Of a stretch of DNA of 64,000 nucleotides, positions 26,078 to 34,439 are shown in pieces. The position numbers and the translations under genes were made by a program. This DNA is from Victivallaceae bacterium (GTDB lineage: Bacteria > Verrucomicrobiota > Lentisphaeria > Victivallales > Victivallaceae): NCBI GenBank assembly GCA_021647315.1, contig JAKIUY010000008.1, positions 1 to 64,000 of the forward strand. Direction: 5' to 3'. The notes beneath the pieces were generated by a model, which saw nothing but the letters and a program-made list of their open reading frames with translations, ran no database searches and had not been told where the DNA came from. Within the stretch, counting starts at the first letter, position 1, and each line of letters starts with the position of its first letter.

Positions 26078-28747
26078 CTACTTTAGTGTTGCGATGGATT
26101 CTTCAACCCGTTTCAGTTTCATTTCCAGTTCATTCAGATGTTCGCGAGCCTCGTTGATGACTTTTTCAGGTGCTTTGCTCAGGAATTTTTCATTCGAAAG
26201 CTTTGCCTGTGAACCTTTCATCCAGCCAAATATCTGGTTTTGTTGTTTTTTTAGTTTTTTCAGCTCGTCATCAATGTTGATTAAACCTGCAAGCGGCAGA
26301 TAAATTGTACCGGCATTGACGATTTGAGCCGGTGCCGGACCGTCCTCATGCATAAACTCGGCGGTTGAAATTGTTACTTCTGCCGCATTGAGCATCAGTT
26401 TAATTCCGGCAACCTCGCCCTGCATAAATTGTTCAGTTTCAGTATCTACTGTCTTGAGATGGTAGTTAATCTTCTTGCCGGGTGGTATTTCATATTGGGC
26501 ACGCAGCGCACGACCGGCTCTGATCAATTGGAATTTTGCTTCGACCAAGTCGATGATATTCGGTTCAGGATTCATGATTGACGGAATCTCTTTGTCTTTC
26601 AGTGGTTTCGGATAGGCTTCGTTCATGATCGATTCACCCTCAGTCAGGAATCCCATCTGATGCGCCAGCTCTTCAGTAATAAACGGCATAAACGGATGCA
26701 GTAGGCGCAATATTTTGAACAGGATAAAGTCAAGCACGACCAACGTCTGCTGTTTTGACGCTTCATCGCCGTAGAGCCTGACTTTGGACGCTTCGATAAA
26801 CCAGTCACAGAATGAACTCCAGACCATCTCATAAATCTCGTGGGCTGCCAGATGGAATTTGAAATCATCCAACGCTTTATTAATCATAATGATGGTTTCG
26901 TCCATCCATGAAATAATCCATTTTTCATCAGCGGTGAGTTTTGCGTGATCGATAGAGTCCAGATTACGGAAGCCGGCAGTTACCGATCCATGCATCTGAC
27001 GGAAACGGCAGGCGTTCCACAGTTTATTGGCAAAATTACGACCCAGTTCGCATTTTTCGTTGCTGTAACGGATATCCATACCAACCGGAGCGATATAGAT
27101 GATGGAAAAACGCAGTGCATCGGCTCCATAGGTATCAATAACATCAAGTGGATCAGGTGAATTTCCGAGTGACTTGCTTAGTTTACGCCCCTGGGCATCA
27201 CGGATAATACTGGTGAAATAGACATTTTTGAATGGCAATTCATCCATGAATTCATAGCCGGCCATAATCATTCTGGCAACCCAGAAAAAGATAATATCCG
27301 GTCCGGTGACTAGGTCACTGGTTGGGTAGAAATATTTGAGTTCTTCAGTTTTTTCCGGCCAGCCTTGAACGGAAAACGGCCAGAGCCATGAACTGAACCA
27401 GGTATCAAGCACATCCTCTTCCTGGCGCCAGTTATCGCCTTCAGGCACTTCCAGACCGACAAAAATCTCATCAGTTGCATCGTTATACCAGGCCGGAATG
27501 CGGTGTCCCCACCAGATTTGACGGCTGATACACCAGTCCTGAATGTTTTCCATCCAGTGAAAATAGGTTTTTGACCAGCGGGCAGGGTGGAAATTTATTT
27601 TACCGTCACGTACGGCAGCAATCGCCGGTTTTGCCAACTCTTGCATATTGACAAACCATTGAGCACTGATCATGGTTTCAATCGGCACGTCGGCGCGTTC
27701 GGAGAAGCCGACATTATGGGTGATCTCTTCAATTTTAACCATTAGATCAAGTTCATCAAGCAGCTCAATAACTTTTTTACGACAGGCAAAACGATCCATG
27801 CCTTCAAATTCCGCGCCGGCTTTGGCATTCATCGTCGCGTCATTGTTCATCACGGTGATGAATTCAAGATTGTGCCGCTTGCCCACTTCAAAGTCATTCG
27901 GATCATGGGCCGGGGTTATTTTTACACAGCCGGTACCTTTTTCAGGATCCGCATGCTGATCTGCGATAATCGGAATTTTACGGCCGGTCAGCGGTAGATC
28001 AATAGTTTTGCCAATTAGAGATTTATAACGTTCATCGCCCGGATGGACTGCGACAGCACTGTCCCCAAGCATGGTTTCTGGACGGGTCGTGGCAATTACC
28101 AGGTGCCCTGTGCCATCTGACAACGGATATTTGTAGTGATAGAATTTACCACTGACATCTTTATGGATAACCTCTTCGTCCGAAAGCGCGGTTTGAGCCA
28201 CCGGACACCAGTTGATCATGCGTTGTCCACGGTAGATGTAACCTTTATTGTACAGTTCAACGAATACTTTTCTGACCGCATCGCTGAGCCCGGCGTCCAT
28301 GGTGAAACGTTCCCGCTCCCAATCGCAGGCAGTGCCGAGTTTTCGCAACTGTCTGATAATGGTGCCGCCACACTCTTTTTTCCAGTTCCAGACGGTTTCG
28401 ATAAACTTTTCTCTACCCAGTTCATCGCGTCCCGGTTTACCGGCTTCACGCAATGTTTTTTCAACTTTTGATTCAGTAGCGATACCGGCATGGTCGGTGC
28501 CGGGATACCAACATACTTCGTAGCCCTGCATTTTTTTCCAGCGAATCAGAATATCCTGCAGGGTATTATTCAGCACATGTCCCAAATGAAGAATTCCGGT
28601 AACATTCGGTGGTGGGATAACAATTGAGTAAGCCGGTTTATCAGGATTTACTTTGCCATGAAAACAGCCGCTCGCTTCCCATTTCGGGTACCATTTATTC
28701 TCTACCGCCCCCGGCTCGTATGCTTTGGGCATCTCATTGTTACTCAT
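26078..28747 (-). CDS. valS: Valyl-tRNA synthetase
   Basis: 889 residues from the ATG at 28747, chosen because GGAGAG lies 9 bases upstream; the frame is open further to 28792 without support. Class I signatures are PPNVTGILHLGHVLN (HIGH) and GRKLSKSLGN (KMSKS). The editing domain has TTRPETMLGDSAVAVHP, and the tRNA-binding and C-terminal coiled-coil (LINIDDELKKLKKQQNQIFG) regions are present. It charges tRNA-Val in the cytoplasm. No T-box leader was seen. Confidence 0.97.
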   Translation of the reverse strand: MSNNEMPKAYEPGAVENKWYPKWEASGCFHGKVNPDKPAYSIVIPPPNVTGILHLGHVLNNTLQDILIRWKKMQGYEVCWYPGTDHAGIATESKVEKTLREAGKPGRDELGREKFIETVWNWKKECGGTIIRQLRKLGTACDWERERFTMDAGLSDAVRKVFVELYNKGYIYRGQRMINWCPVAQTALSDEEVIHKDVSGKFYHYKYPLSDGTGHLVIATTRPETMLGDSAVAVHPGDERYKSLIGKTIDLPLTGRKIPIIADQHADPEKGTGCVKITPAHDPNDFEVGKRHNLEFITVMNNDATMNAKAGAEFEGMDRFACRKKVIELLDELDLMVKIEEITHNVGFSERADVPIETMISAQWFVNMQELAKPAIAAVRDGKINFHPARWSKTYFHWMENIQDWCISRQIWWGHRIPAWYNDATDEIFVGLEVPEGDNWRQEEDVLDTWFSSWLWPFSVQGWPEKTEELKYFYPTSDLVTGPDIIFFWVARMIMAGYEFMDELPFKNVYFTSIIRDAQGRKLSKSLGNSPDPLDVIDTYGADALRFSIIYIAPVGMDIRYSNEKCELGRNFANKLWNACRFRQMHGSVTAGFRNLDSIDHAKLTADEKWIISWMDETIIMINKALDDFKFHLAAHEIYEMVWSSFCDWFIEASKVRLYGDEASKQQTLVVLDFILFKILRLLHPFMPFITEELAHQMGFLTEGESIMNEAYPKPLKDKEIPSIMNPEPNIIDLVEAKFQLIRAGRALRAQYEIPPGKKINYHLKTVDTETEQFMQGEVAGIKLMLNAAEVTISTAEFMHEDGPAPAQIVNAGTIYLPLAGLINIDDELKKLKKQQNQIFGWMKGSQAKLSNEKFLSKAPEKVINEAREHLNELEMKLKRVEESIATLK

Positions 28748-29063
28748 ATCTAAAAACTCTCCAAAATTTATATTTAATACCCTTTCGGGCAAAATTCAGT
28801 ATCATTGTTATCTGTTAAAAATCTATCTTCTCAGGGATATATAAAATGTCAAATCTATAATATAGCATAAAATTAGATATTTTAAATACGGACAATGATA
28901 TTAAATCAGTTCCAGGTATCGCTTAGAGTGTCGGGCCTGTTTGATGTTAAAATTACGAAGCAAGTGAATCGTGTTTAAATTCAATGGTGGCTGAAAAGAA
29001 AAAAATAACCTCAGATTTATTAAAATCTAATATCAATGCTGTAATTTATGAAAACAACTGACC
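28748..29063. other. Gap between valS and the defence island
   Basis: About 315 bases, AT-rich. On the minus strand TTGACA near 28840 could be a -35 box for valS but no good -10 follows. CCC-GAAA-GGG (about 28781-28790) is a small tetraloop hairpin in the valS leader. The remaining sequence next to the RadC stump shows no RadC coding in any frame and no att-like repeats that could be recognised. Confidence 0.4.
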
Positions 29064-29195
29064 TTATAGACATTTTGTCGTACTTTTACCGAGAAGCAGA
29101 GCCAGTAATTCTTCATCTACCAAATGCGTAGAGCCATTGGCTAGTAGCTTTTCGCGAGGTCGTTCGTTTTTAGAAAGGTCTTTTATCTTTTTCAT
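29064..29195 (-). pseudogene. Truncated RadC N-terminal fragment (43 codons)
   Basis: The product starts MKKIKDLSKNERPREKLLAN and continues GSTHLVDEELLALLLG before an abrupt STTKCL end at a TAA. This is the conserved N-terminal domain of ordinary RadC proteins, which normally exceed 200 residues; the helix-hairpin-helix and JAB (HNHPSG) parts are absent downstream. Its ATG overlaps the RES gene stop as ATGA (29192-29195), so it would be translated with that operon. It is probably a remnant left when the island inserted or was rearranged. A separate full radC stands at 47800. Confidence 0.8.
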
Positions 29196-30223
29196 ATTTT
29201 TATTTTTTGTTTAAGAGGGGTTATTTTTGTATCAGTAATAATAAATGACTCTAGTTTTGTCGCTGTTAATAGTGAATCATCAAAAAATACGTAATTGTCC
29301 CCTGCTTCCAAAGAACTTTTGAAGATAATTCCGTTAAATGTATTATTTTTTATTAATTCACAAAGATATTGTGTTGGCAAATATTCTAATTCCTTTCTAT
29401 GAGGTAACACTGGTTGAGACAGTGATGCACTAAGGTGTTCTAAAAATGGCATATGTTCTTCATATAAGAGAATGAGACTATCGTCATCGAGACCAAATGG
29501 TGATATTGTTTTTTTAGGTTTTCTCAGATCTATTAGAGATATCTTCTTTATAACTTTAAATTTGGCAACAAAAACATTATCACTTTTATAAGGTCTAGTT
29601 TCTGCAATTGCAGTTTTTTGATCGCTGGCACCATAAAAATATGAAATGCCTTTAGGATTAGCACGACCATCACAGGATTTTACAGGCGGGGGGGAACTCA
29701 TTTGATCTAGTGAAAATCCTCCAGTTTCTCGATTTATTCTTGCTCGGTAAATGTCTTTTGGGTTTTCTGCTTTTTGTATTATTAGATAATCAAATAGTTC
29801 TGTTAATTGGGATGTTTTAATTGTATTTTTAGGAAAAAATCTATTCTCATGTTTAAGCTCATTTACGAAGTTATTCCATTGACTGATTGATGATTTATTT
29901 AAAGTTAACCTTGATGTGAATTTTATGTTAGGTATGTTTATGTTGCCTGTTATTTTTACCAGTAATTGTAATTGGCTATGATTGTCTATTTTTTTAGAGA
30001 ATATGTGCCAATCAGAATGCAGTAATTGGTTAAGTAATTGTCCTTTAGTATTCTCTGTATATAAATCAAATAGAGGTTGGAATAAATCGAGCAATTCAGC
30101 AGGGACTATCAGTGGAAAATGTTTTCTTGTCTTGCAAAAAGAACATTTACCTCTTTTTTTGCTAACTGCATTAATATGACTTTTTAAAAAATAATCAGAA
30201 AAACAATTTGAACAGCAATACAT
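29192..30223 (-). CDS. RES-domain protein (NAD+ phosphorylase/NADase-like toxin) with zinc-finger N-terminus
   Basis: 343 residues. Residues 4-30 hold C4-x2-C7 and C27-x2-C30, a zinc finger as in RES proteins with an HEPN/RES N-terminal domain; about 40-150 are helical. The RES domain starts at YRARIN (Arg160/Arg162), continues with GISYFYGASDQKTAIAETRP (Glu208), and ends near GIIFKSSLEAGDNY (Ser303/304), the three residue types the family is named for. RES toxins degrade NAD+. The usual Xre-type antitoxin is absent; instead the gene starts one base after the sce7725-type gene. This suggests the NADase is the effector of the sce7726/sce7725 module. Confidence 0.82.
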   Translation of the reverse strand: MYCCSNCFSDYFLKSHINAVSKKRGKCSFCKTRKHFPLIVPAELLDLFQPLFDLYTENTKGQLLNQLLHSDWHIFSKKIDNHSQLQLLVKITGNINIPNIKFTSRLTLNKSSISQWNNFVNELKHENRFFPKNTIKTSQLTELFDYLIIQKAENPKDIYRARINRETGGFSLDQMSSPPPVKSCDGRANPKGISYFYGASDQKTAIAETRPYKSDNVFVAKFKVIKKISLIDLRKPKKTISPFGLDDDSLILLYEEHMPFLEHLSASLSQPVLPHRKELEYLPTQYLCELIKNNTFNGIIFKSSLEAGDNYVFFDDSLLTATKLESFIITDTKITPLKQKIKI

Positions 30224-30224
30224 A

Positions 30225-31172
30225 TCAATTTTCTCGCTGTATGAAGTTTGTCATTAATTCAATATGATGTTGCATTGAGAGCTTTTTCACCGTGCCCAGC
30301 CCAGGGTAATGTTGCTTTTTGTACAGGTCAATATACTCTGTACAGGCAGTAGATTTGTATATTAAAGAGTTTGGTTTATTTATTTCACGGACAAGCTTAT
30401 TCAGGGCTTCTAAAAATTTACCTCCTGGGTTGGTAGGGGAATCAGTCTGGTCGGAGATGAAGTGATAGATAAACATATCATCATCAGTTGCAAGATAGGT
30501 CAAATGAATAGCTACAGCATAAGCAGGGCCGCCAGTTTCTGTATAATCATCACCAACAATCAGATAATCGCCAAAGCCATCCATCCCCTCATCGGGGTAG
30601 GTTATATGTAAGTCTGAAAAATGTTCGCTTTCTGGATATAGAGAATTTTTCTTTTGCGCTTTAAAACCATTTCTGATTAAAATACGTTCAATATCATCTT
30701 TTTTTAGATGCCTTTGATACAATTTCCCTGCAAAGCCATCAATAAATATATGGCGTTTGATATTTTGATGATGGGCAATAGTTGCAGCGACAGCTGTACC
30801 ATTTGAATAGCCATAATGAATGAGAGTAAATGTTTTATCATAATATTTATCTAAACAGGCCGATAAATCTTTTAGATTTGATTTAGCATCCAGGATATAG
30901 CCGATAGAGATATTATTAAAATCATTAAAATCGGTATCAATAATATCACTAATACTTGTAGATGATACAGGCTCTTTTCCTGCTAAAGGATTGATGATAA
31001 GCGTACAGCCGATACTTTGCTCGTTAATGACTTTCATTGCGCGTCTTAATGCTGAAAAATCATTTTTAACCGGTTCGATAATCGGATGTATATTATTTTC
31101 TGCTAATAAATCAGCATTATCCCGAAGTAGTATTAATTCAAATTGTTTTCCTCTTAAATATGGATAATACAT
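30225..31172 (-). CDS. sce7725-family protein
   Basis: 315 residues starting MYYPYLRGKQFELILLRDNA, the hallmark of the sce7725 family named from Sorangium cellulosum. It looks like a TIM-barrel-like alpha/beta protein (IHPIIEPVKNDFSALRRAMK, TLIINPLAGKEP, SIGYILDAKS, FTLIHYGYSNG, HIFIDGFAGK). Biochemical function is not known. Family members are typically encoded next to sce7726 proteins, as here (12-base gap upstream, one-base gap to the RES gene downstream). It may be a sensor or regulator of the flanking nuclease and NADase-like proteins; that is inference. Confidence 0.75.
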   Translation of the reverse strand: MYYPYLRGKQFELILLRDNADLLAENNIHPIIEPVKNDFSALRRAMKVINEQSIGCTLIINPLAGKEPVSSTSISDIIDTDFNDFNNISIGYILDAKSNLKDLSACLDKYYDKTFTLIHYGYSNGTAVAATIAHHQNIKRHIFIDGFAGKLYQRHLKKDDIERILIRNGFKAQKKNSLYPESEHFSDLHITYPDEGMDGFGDYLIVGDDYTETGGPAYAVAIHLTYLATDDDMFIYHFISDQTDSPTNPGGKFLEALNKLVREINKPNSLIYKSTACTEYIDLYKKQHYPGLGTVKKLSMQHHIELMTNFIQREN

Positions 31173-31184
31173 ATAATCTCCCTA

Positions 31185-32075
31185 TTAGATTGATTGTGGC
31201 ATAAGTATTGAGCGAATATCTGTTGATAACCTCGATATTAGTTCCTGCATTTTTGATTTTTCATTGCAAATGCTTACTCCATAAGCAGATAATGATGATG
31301 GGGCTTGGGCGATGAATTCCTTCAATATTTTTGTTTTCCCACGGGTTTTAAGAATGTTAATGGTCAAATCATGTGCTGTTTCAGGAGAGTTTTCACAAAA
31401 CAGTTTTTTACACTCTCGGTATATTTGCGTATTGGGGACATCCGGTATAGTTCCATAACATGATTTGATAATGGATGTATATTCATTTTTGCGTAAAGAA
31501 TCGAATAATATATTTGGGTTGATATTTTTCTTATTTGATTTTGGCCCACGTATTGTGGTAATTGTATTGCTGTTATTAAGCATGAGAATACCTGTGTTTT
31601 CAGGTAAAATGGAGTTTAATTTATCTGCCTGTGCAGGGGATGTTATGACGTTTATATAATCAAATATTTCAAAATAAGTTTGTACTTGTTTCGCAAGTCG
31701 TGCGAAAGAGTCATATTCAGATTTTATTTCATAAACAGTAGATGTCCCATTTAATATAACAACATCCGCTTTACATTTGCCTACTCTGAATTCGGTCAGC
31801 ATGTGTGAGGTATTCAATGAGTGTTTTCCGAGCAGGATTTTATTGGCAATGACGTTTTTATAGATATATTCATTGCGATAATTTTTATTAAGGATATGAT
31901 AGATCCAGTCAAAGAACTGGGCAAGGGTCATTGAATTGTCAATTGTTTTAAGCAAACCGCTATTTAGACAGACCTCTGACAAATAGCTGGAATAGCCTTT
32001 TTGAGCAAGGCTATCCATTACTATTGGACTGAAAACTCGTCCTAAAGCTGATAAATATTTTTTATCTATTATCAT
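31185..32075 (-). CDS. sce7726-family protein, PD-(D/E)xK nuclease-like
   Basis: 296 residues. A nuclease-fold core is visible: Glu95 (TEFRVGK), Asp104 (ADVVIL), Glu116-Ile-Lys118 (VYEIKSE), the D...ExK arrangement of PD-(D/E)xK enzymes. The start is the ATG at 32075 with AGGAG upstream. It opens a tight three-gene set (sce7726, sce7725, RES). It is separated from the DUF262 gene by 93 bases carrying a 10-bp inverted repeat and a possible promoter, so it could be expressed apart from the restriction genes. DNA or RNA cleavage is likely but not shown. Confidence 0.75.
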   Translation of the reverse strand: MIIDKKYLSALGRVFSPIVMDSLAQKGYSSYLSEVCLNSGLLKTIDNSMTLAQFFDWIYHILNKNYRNEYIYKNVIANKILLGKHSLNTSHMLTEFRVGKCKADVVILNGTSTVYEIKSEYDSFARLAKQVQTYFEIFDYINVITSPAQADKLNSILPENTGILMLNNSNTITTIRGPKSNKKNINPNILFDSLRKNEYTSIIKSCYGTIPDVPNTQIYRECKKLFCENSPETAHDLTINILKTRGKTKILKEFIAQAPSSLSAYGVSICNEKSKMQELISRLSTDIRSILMPQSI

Positions 32076-32098
32076 GTTTTACCACTCCTATCACATCT

Positions 32099-32149
32099 AT
32101 AATAACTCATAAATCTATTATTGCAAAAATCTTCTTTCGTTTATGAGTT
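32099..32149 (-). promoter_or_regulatory. Internal promoter candidate within a 10-bp inverted repeat ahead of the sce7726 gene
   Basis: AACTCATAAA (32104-32113) and TTTATGAGTT (32140-32149) are perfect inverted arms around 26 bases. On the minus strand TTGCAA (32126-32121), 16 bp, TATTAT (32104-32099) resembles a sigma-70 promoter whose start would fall about 17 bases before the sce7726 ATG. The arms could form an mRNA hairpin or bind a dimeric regulator. On the plus strand a T-run follows the second arm. Confidence 0.45.
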
Positions 32150-32168
32150 TTTTCTAGCTACTTTAGCT

Positions 32169-34439
32169 TTAGCTATCACCTATTTTTAAGACCTTATTAA
32201 ACCACAGTATTGCGGCTTCACCTTCTTTTTGTACAATCTCATCTGCAGAACGACTATGGCGAATACAGTTTCGTAATTCTGCTAGTTGATTGAATTTATG
32301 ATTCAAAGTTTCTTTATTGCTAAACAATTTTTGAAATATTGACCATAAACTTTTAGAAATCATTACCTCTTGTGCTTCTCTTAAGTCAAAAAACTCCAAA
32401 AGACCACTCAGTTGTGTGTATTTGTCAACGTCAAAGGCTGGGTTTTTCTTTGCAGCATTTTTAACCTTTTCATCAGCTTTCAGTTTTAAATGATGTGGTA
32501 GGCTTGAAATGTTATTATCTAAATTTTTAACTATGGTATCTCTAATTATGAGCTCTATTTTTTCAATGCTTTTATCCATATCTCTTAGTTTTGGCGATAA
32601 GTCAAGTCGTTGCTTGATAAGCAAGTTTTCAATAGCATCTTTGATATTTTTTTGACGTATTGAAATAAACTCATCAAAATCATTTTCTGAAAATGGGGAT
32701 CTGAGTAAAATTTTAAAGCATTTATCATAAATAAAGTGTGATTCCAGAATGCTTTTAATTGCTTGTTCTCCATTTTGTTTTATTAATTCAGGTAGATATT
32801 CATTTGGTAATCTATCTTTAATTAGATTTCGATTGGTATTCGACGTTAGTGGTAAACGATTAAGAATAGTATGCCATTTACCATTTTTAAGATTTTTCTT
32901 GCCCCAAGAGTCTGGCACAATATGATGGTCATCTATTTCATTGTTTTGAGGTATATTTCCGCTTATCCAATCACGAGCGCCATTGATTACAAATAGATTA
33001 AAAATGCCATTGTAAATAGATGAACCTTTTTTTGTCTCTTTTATTAAGTCAAGTTCACGAAATCTTGATTTGAATTCTTGAATCACTGATACAATAGCAT
33101 CATCATTTTTGAACCATTCTATCATGTCCAGGTAGTCTCTTGTGGTTGTCGATTCTACCGAACCCGAGTAGCGGTTCGTGAAAACTGAAGCCCAATACCA
33201 TTGTCTGAATTTTCTTTGTGCTTCAAGACGACTTGGTGCGGGAATATTATTTACAGCATGCTGAATAGATGCAAAAGCAGGTAATATCGAAATATATGGT
33301 AGATATTGTGATGAAGTCACACCGTATTCATGTGGGTGCTGTAGTAATTTGATTGCAGATGCAACAGTATTTACTGCATTATTCCAATGCGTTTGAAAAT
33401 CATCAGGGGTCTTCATTAATATTTCTTTCTTGCGGGAGCCGTCAGACTCTCTTATCTGTTTTTCCTGACCGGGTAATAAATAGTATAGATACTTTGGGGA
33501 ACAATACCCTTGACGCAATATTGACATTACTTGTAAGACATATACGTTCATTTTTTCTGTTTCAATAAAATTTAGTCTAGGAGCAACCTCACGCCACATA
33601 TGTTTTAATTGTAGTCCTTTCGGTTTTAATAATGCGTTTATCAGGTCAAAAACATCGAGCCTTATACCCTTGCTGTTGATTTGGGTAAAGATATCACATA
33701 CCTTATCAACAGCCAATTCCACATCAAGCTCAATATAGGCAATTTGGTAGTCTTGTGTAATACCTTTTAGATGTCCTCCGAAGTCTTTGGCATTTTTAAC
33801 ATTTTGTTTTGCAATATTTAACTTCTCACTGTCTCCAGTAGCAGTTGCTTTGTTAACTTGTTCTTCCCAATGTTTTTCATAACCTTGAACCCAGTTCGGT
33901 AATGCCCATCCATCAGCACCGACGATAGACAAGGGGAAAAAATGTTCTGCATATTGTACTTCCGGGTTATCCATAATCCGCTTGAAACGTTTTGTAAGCC
34001 AATCATATTGAAAGGCATCATCATATTGTTCATTTATAAATTTGTCGACACGTATAAAATATACCGCACGGCTTGCACGGTTTGGCAGGCTGACATTTGG
34101 CGCAATAAATGTATAATACAACGCAGTTAATCTTTGCTGACCGTCAAGCACAATATACTCAGGTTTTCCGTTGCCGTATGTCCATGGCTTTTCGCCTTTA
34201 GTATCTTCAAATCCGTAAATTGCTTCGCAAGACAGAGCATTGAAATTTTCTTTTTTACCTTTCCAAAGCAGTAAACTACCGATGTAATAGTCCAGGAAAA
34301 TAGATTTAATAAGCTCCTTGATATCCCAAGGTTTCCATTCAAAATCTCTTTGAAAGTCGGGAATGACAAAACGTCCTTCTTTTAGTCTTGTAATTAATGC
34401 GTTTAGACTTAAGTGGTCTGGTTTTTGAACATCTCTCAT
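32169..34439 (-). CDS. DUF262 protein with HNH-like nuclease and C-terminal HEPN-like domain
   Basis: 756 residues. The N-terminal DUF262 (GmrS/ParB-like) domain has IPDFQRDFEWKPWDI (27-41) and VLDGQQRLTAL (97-107), where the DGQQR motif binds nucleotide in related GmrSD/BrxU enzymes. An HNH/DUF1524-like motif DDHHIVPDSW (503-512) with LTSNTNRNLIKDRLP follows. The last 100 residues are helical and end in LAELRNCIRHSRS, with R723-N-x3-H728 matching the HEPN RNase signature. It overlaps hsdS by four bases (ATGA), so it is made with the restriction subunits. Likely an accessory restriction effector with both DNase and RNase parts; this is inference from motifs. Confidence 0.82.
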   Translation of the reverse strand: MRDVQKPDHLSLNALITRLKEGRFVIPDFQRDFEWKPWDIKELIKSIFLDYYIGSLLLWKGKKENFNALSCEAIYGFEDTKGEKPWTYGNGKPEYIVLDGQQRLTALYYTFIAPNVSLPNRASRAVYFIRVDKFINEQYDDAFQYDWLTKRFKRIMDNPEVQYAEHFFPLSIVGADGWALPNWVQGYEKHWEEQVNKATATGDSEKLNIAKQNVKNAKDFGGHLKGITQDYQIAYIELDVELAVDKVCDIFTQINSKGIRLDVFDLINALLKPKGLQLKHMWREVAPRLNFIETEKMNVYVLQVMSILRQGYCSPKYLYYLLPGQEKQIRESDGSRKKEILMKTPDDFQTHWNNAVNTVASAIKLLQHPHEYGVTSSQYLPYISILPAFASIQHAVNNIPAPSRLEAQRKFRQWYWASVFTNRYSGSVESTTTRDYLDMIEWFKNDDAIVSVIQEFKSRFRELDLIKETKKGSSIYNGIFNLFVINGARDWISGNIPQNNEIDDHHIVPDSWGKKNLKNGKWHTILNRLPLTSNTNRNLIKDRLPNEYLPELIKQNGEQAIKSILESHFIYDKCFKILLRSPFSENDFDEFISIRQKNIKDAIENLLIKQRLDLSPKLRDMDKSIEKIELIIRDTIVKNLDNNISSLPHHLKLKADEKVKNAAKKNPAFDVDKYTQLSGLLEFFDLREAQEVMISKSLWSIFQKLFSNKETLNHKFNQLAELRNCIRHSRSADEIVQKEGEAAILWFNKVLKIGDS

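Noticed and set aside
28748-28792. N-terminal extension of ValRS to 28792
   Set aside because: No ribosome binding site at that start; GGAGAG precedes the inner ATG at 28747.
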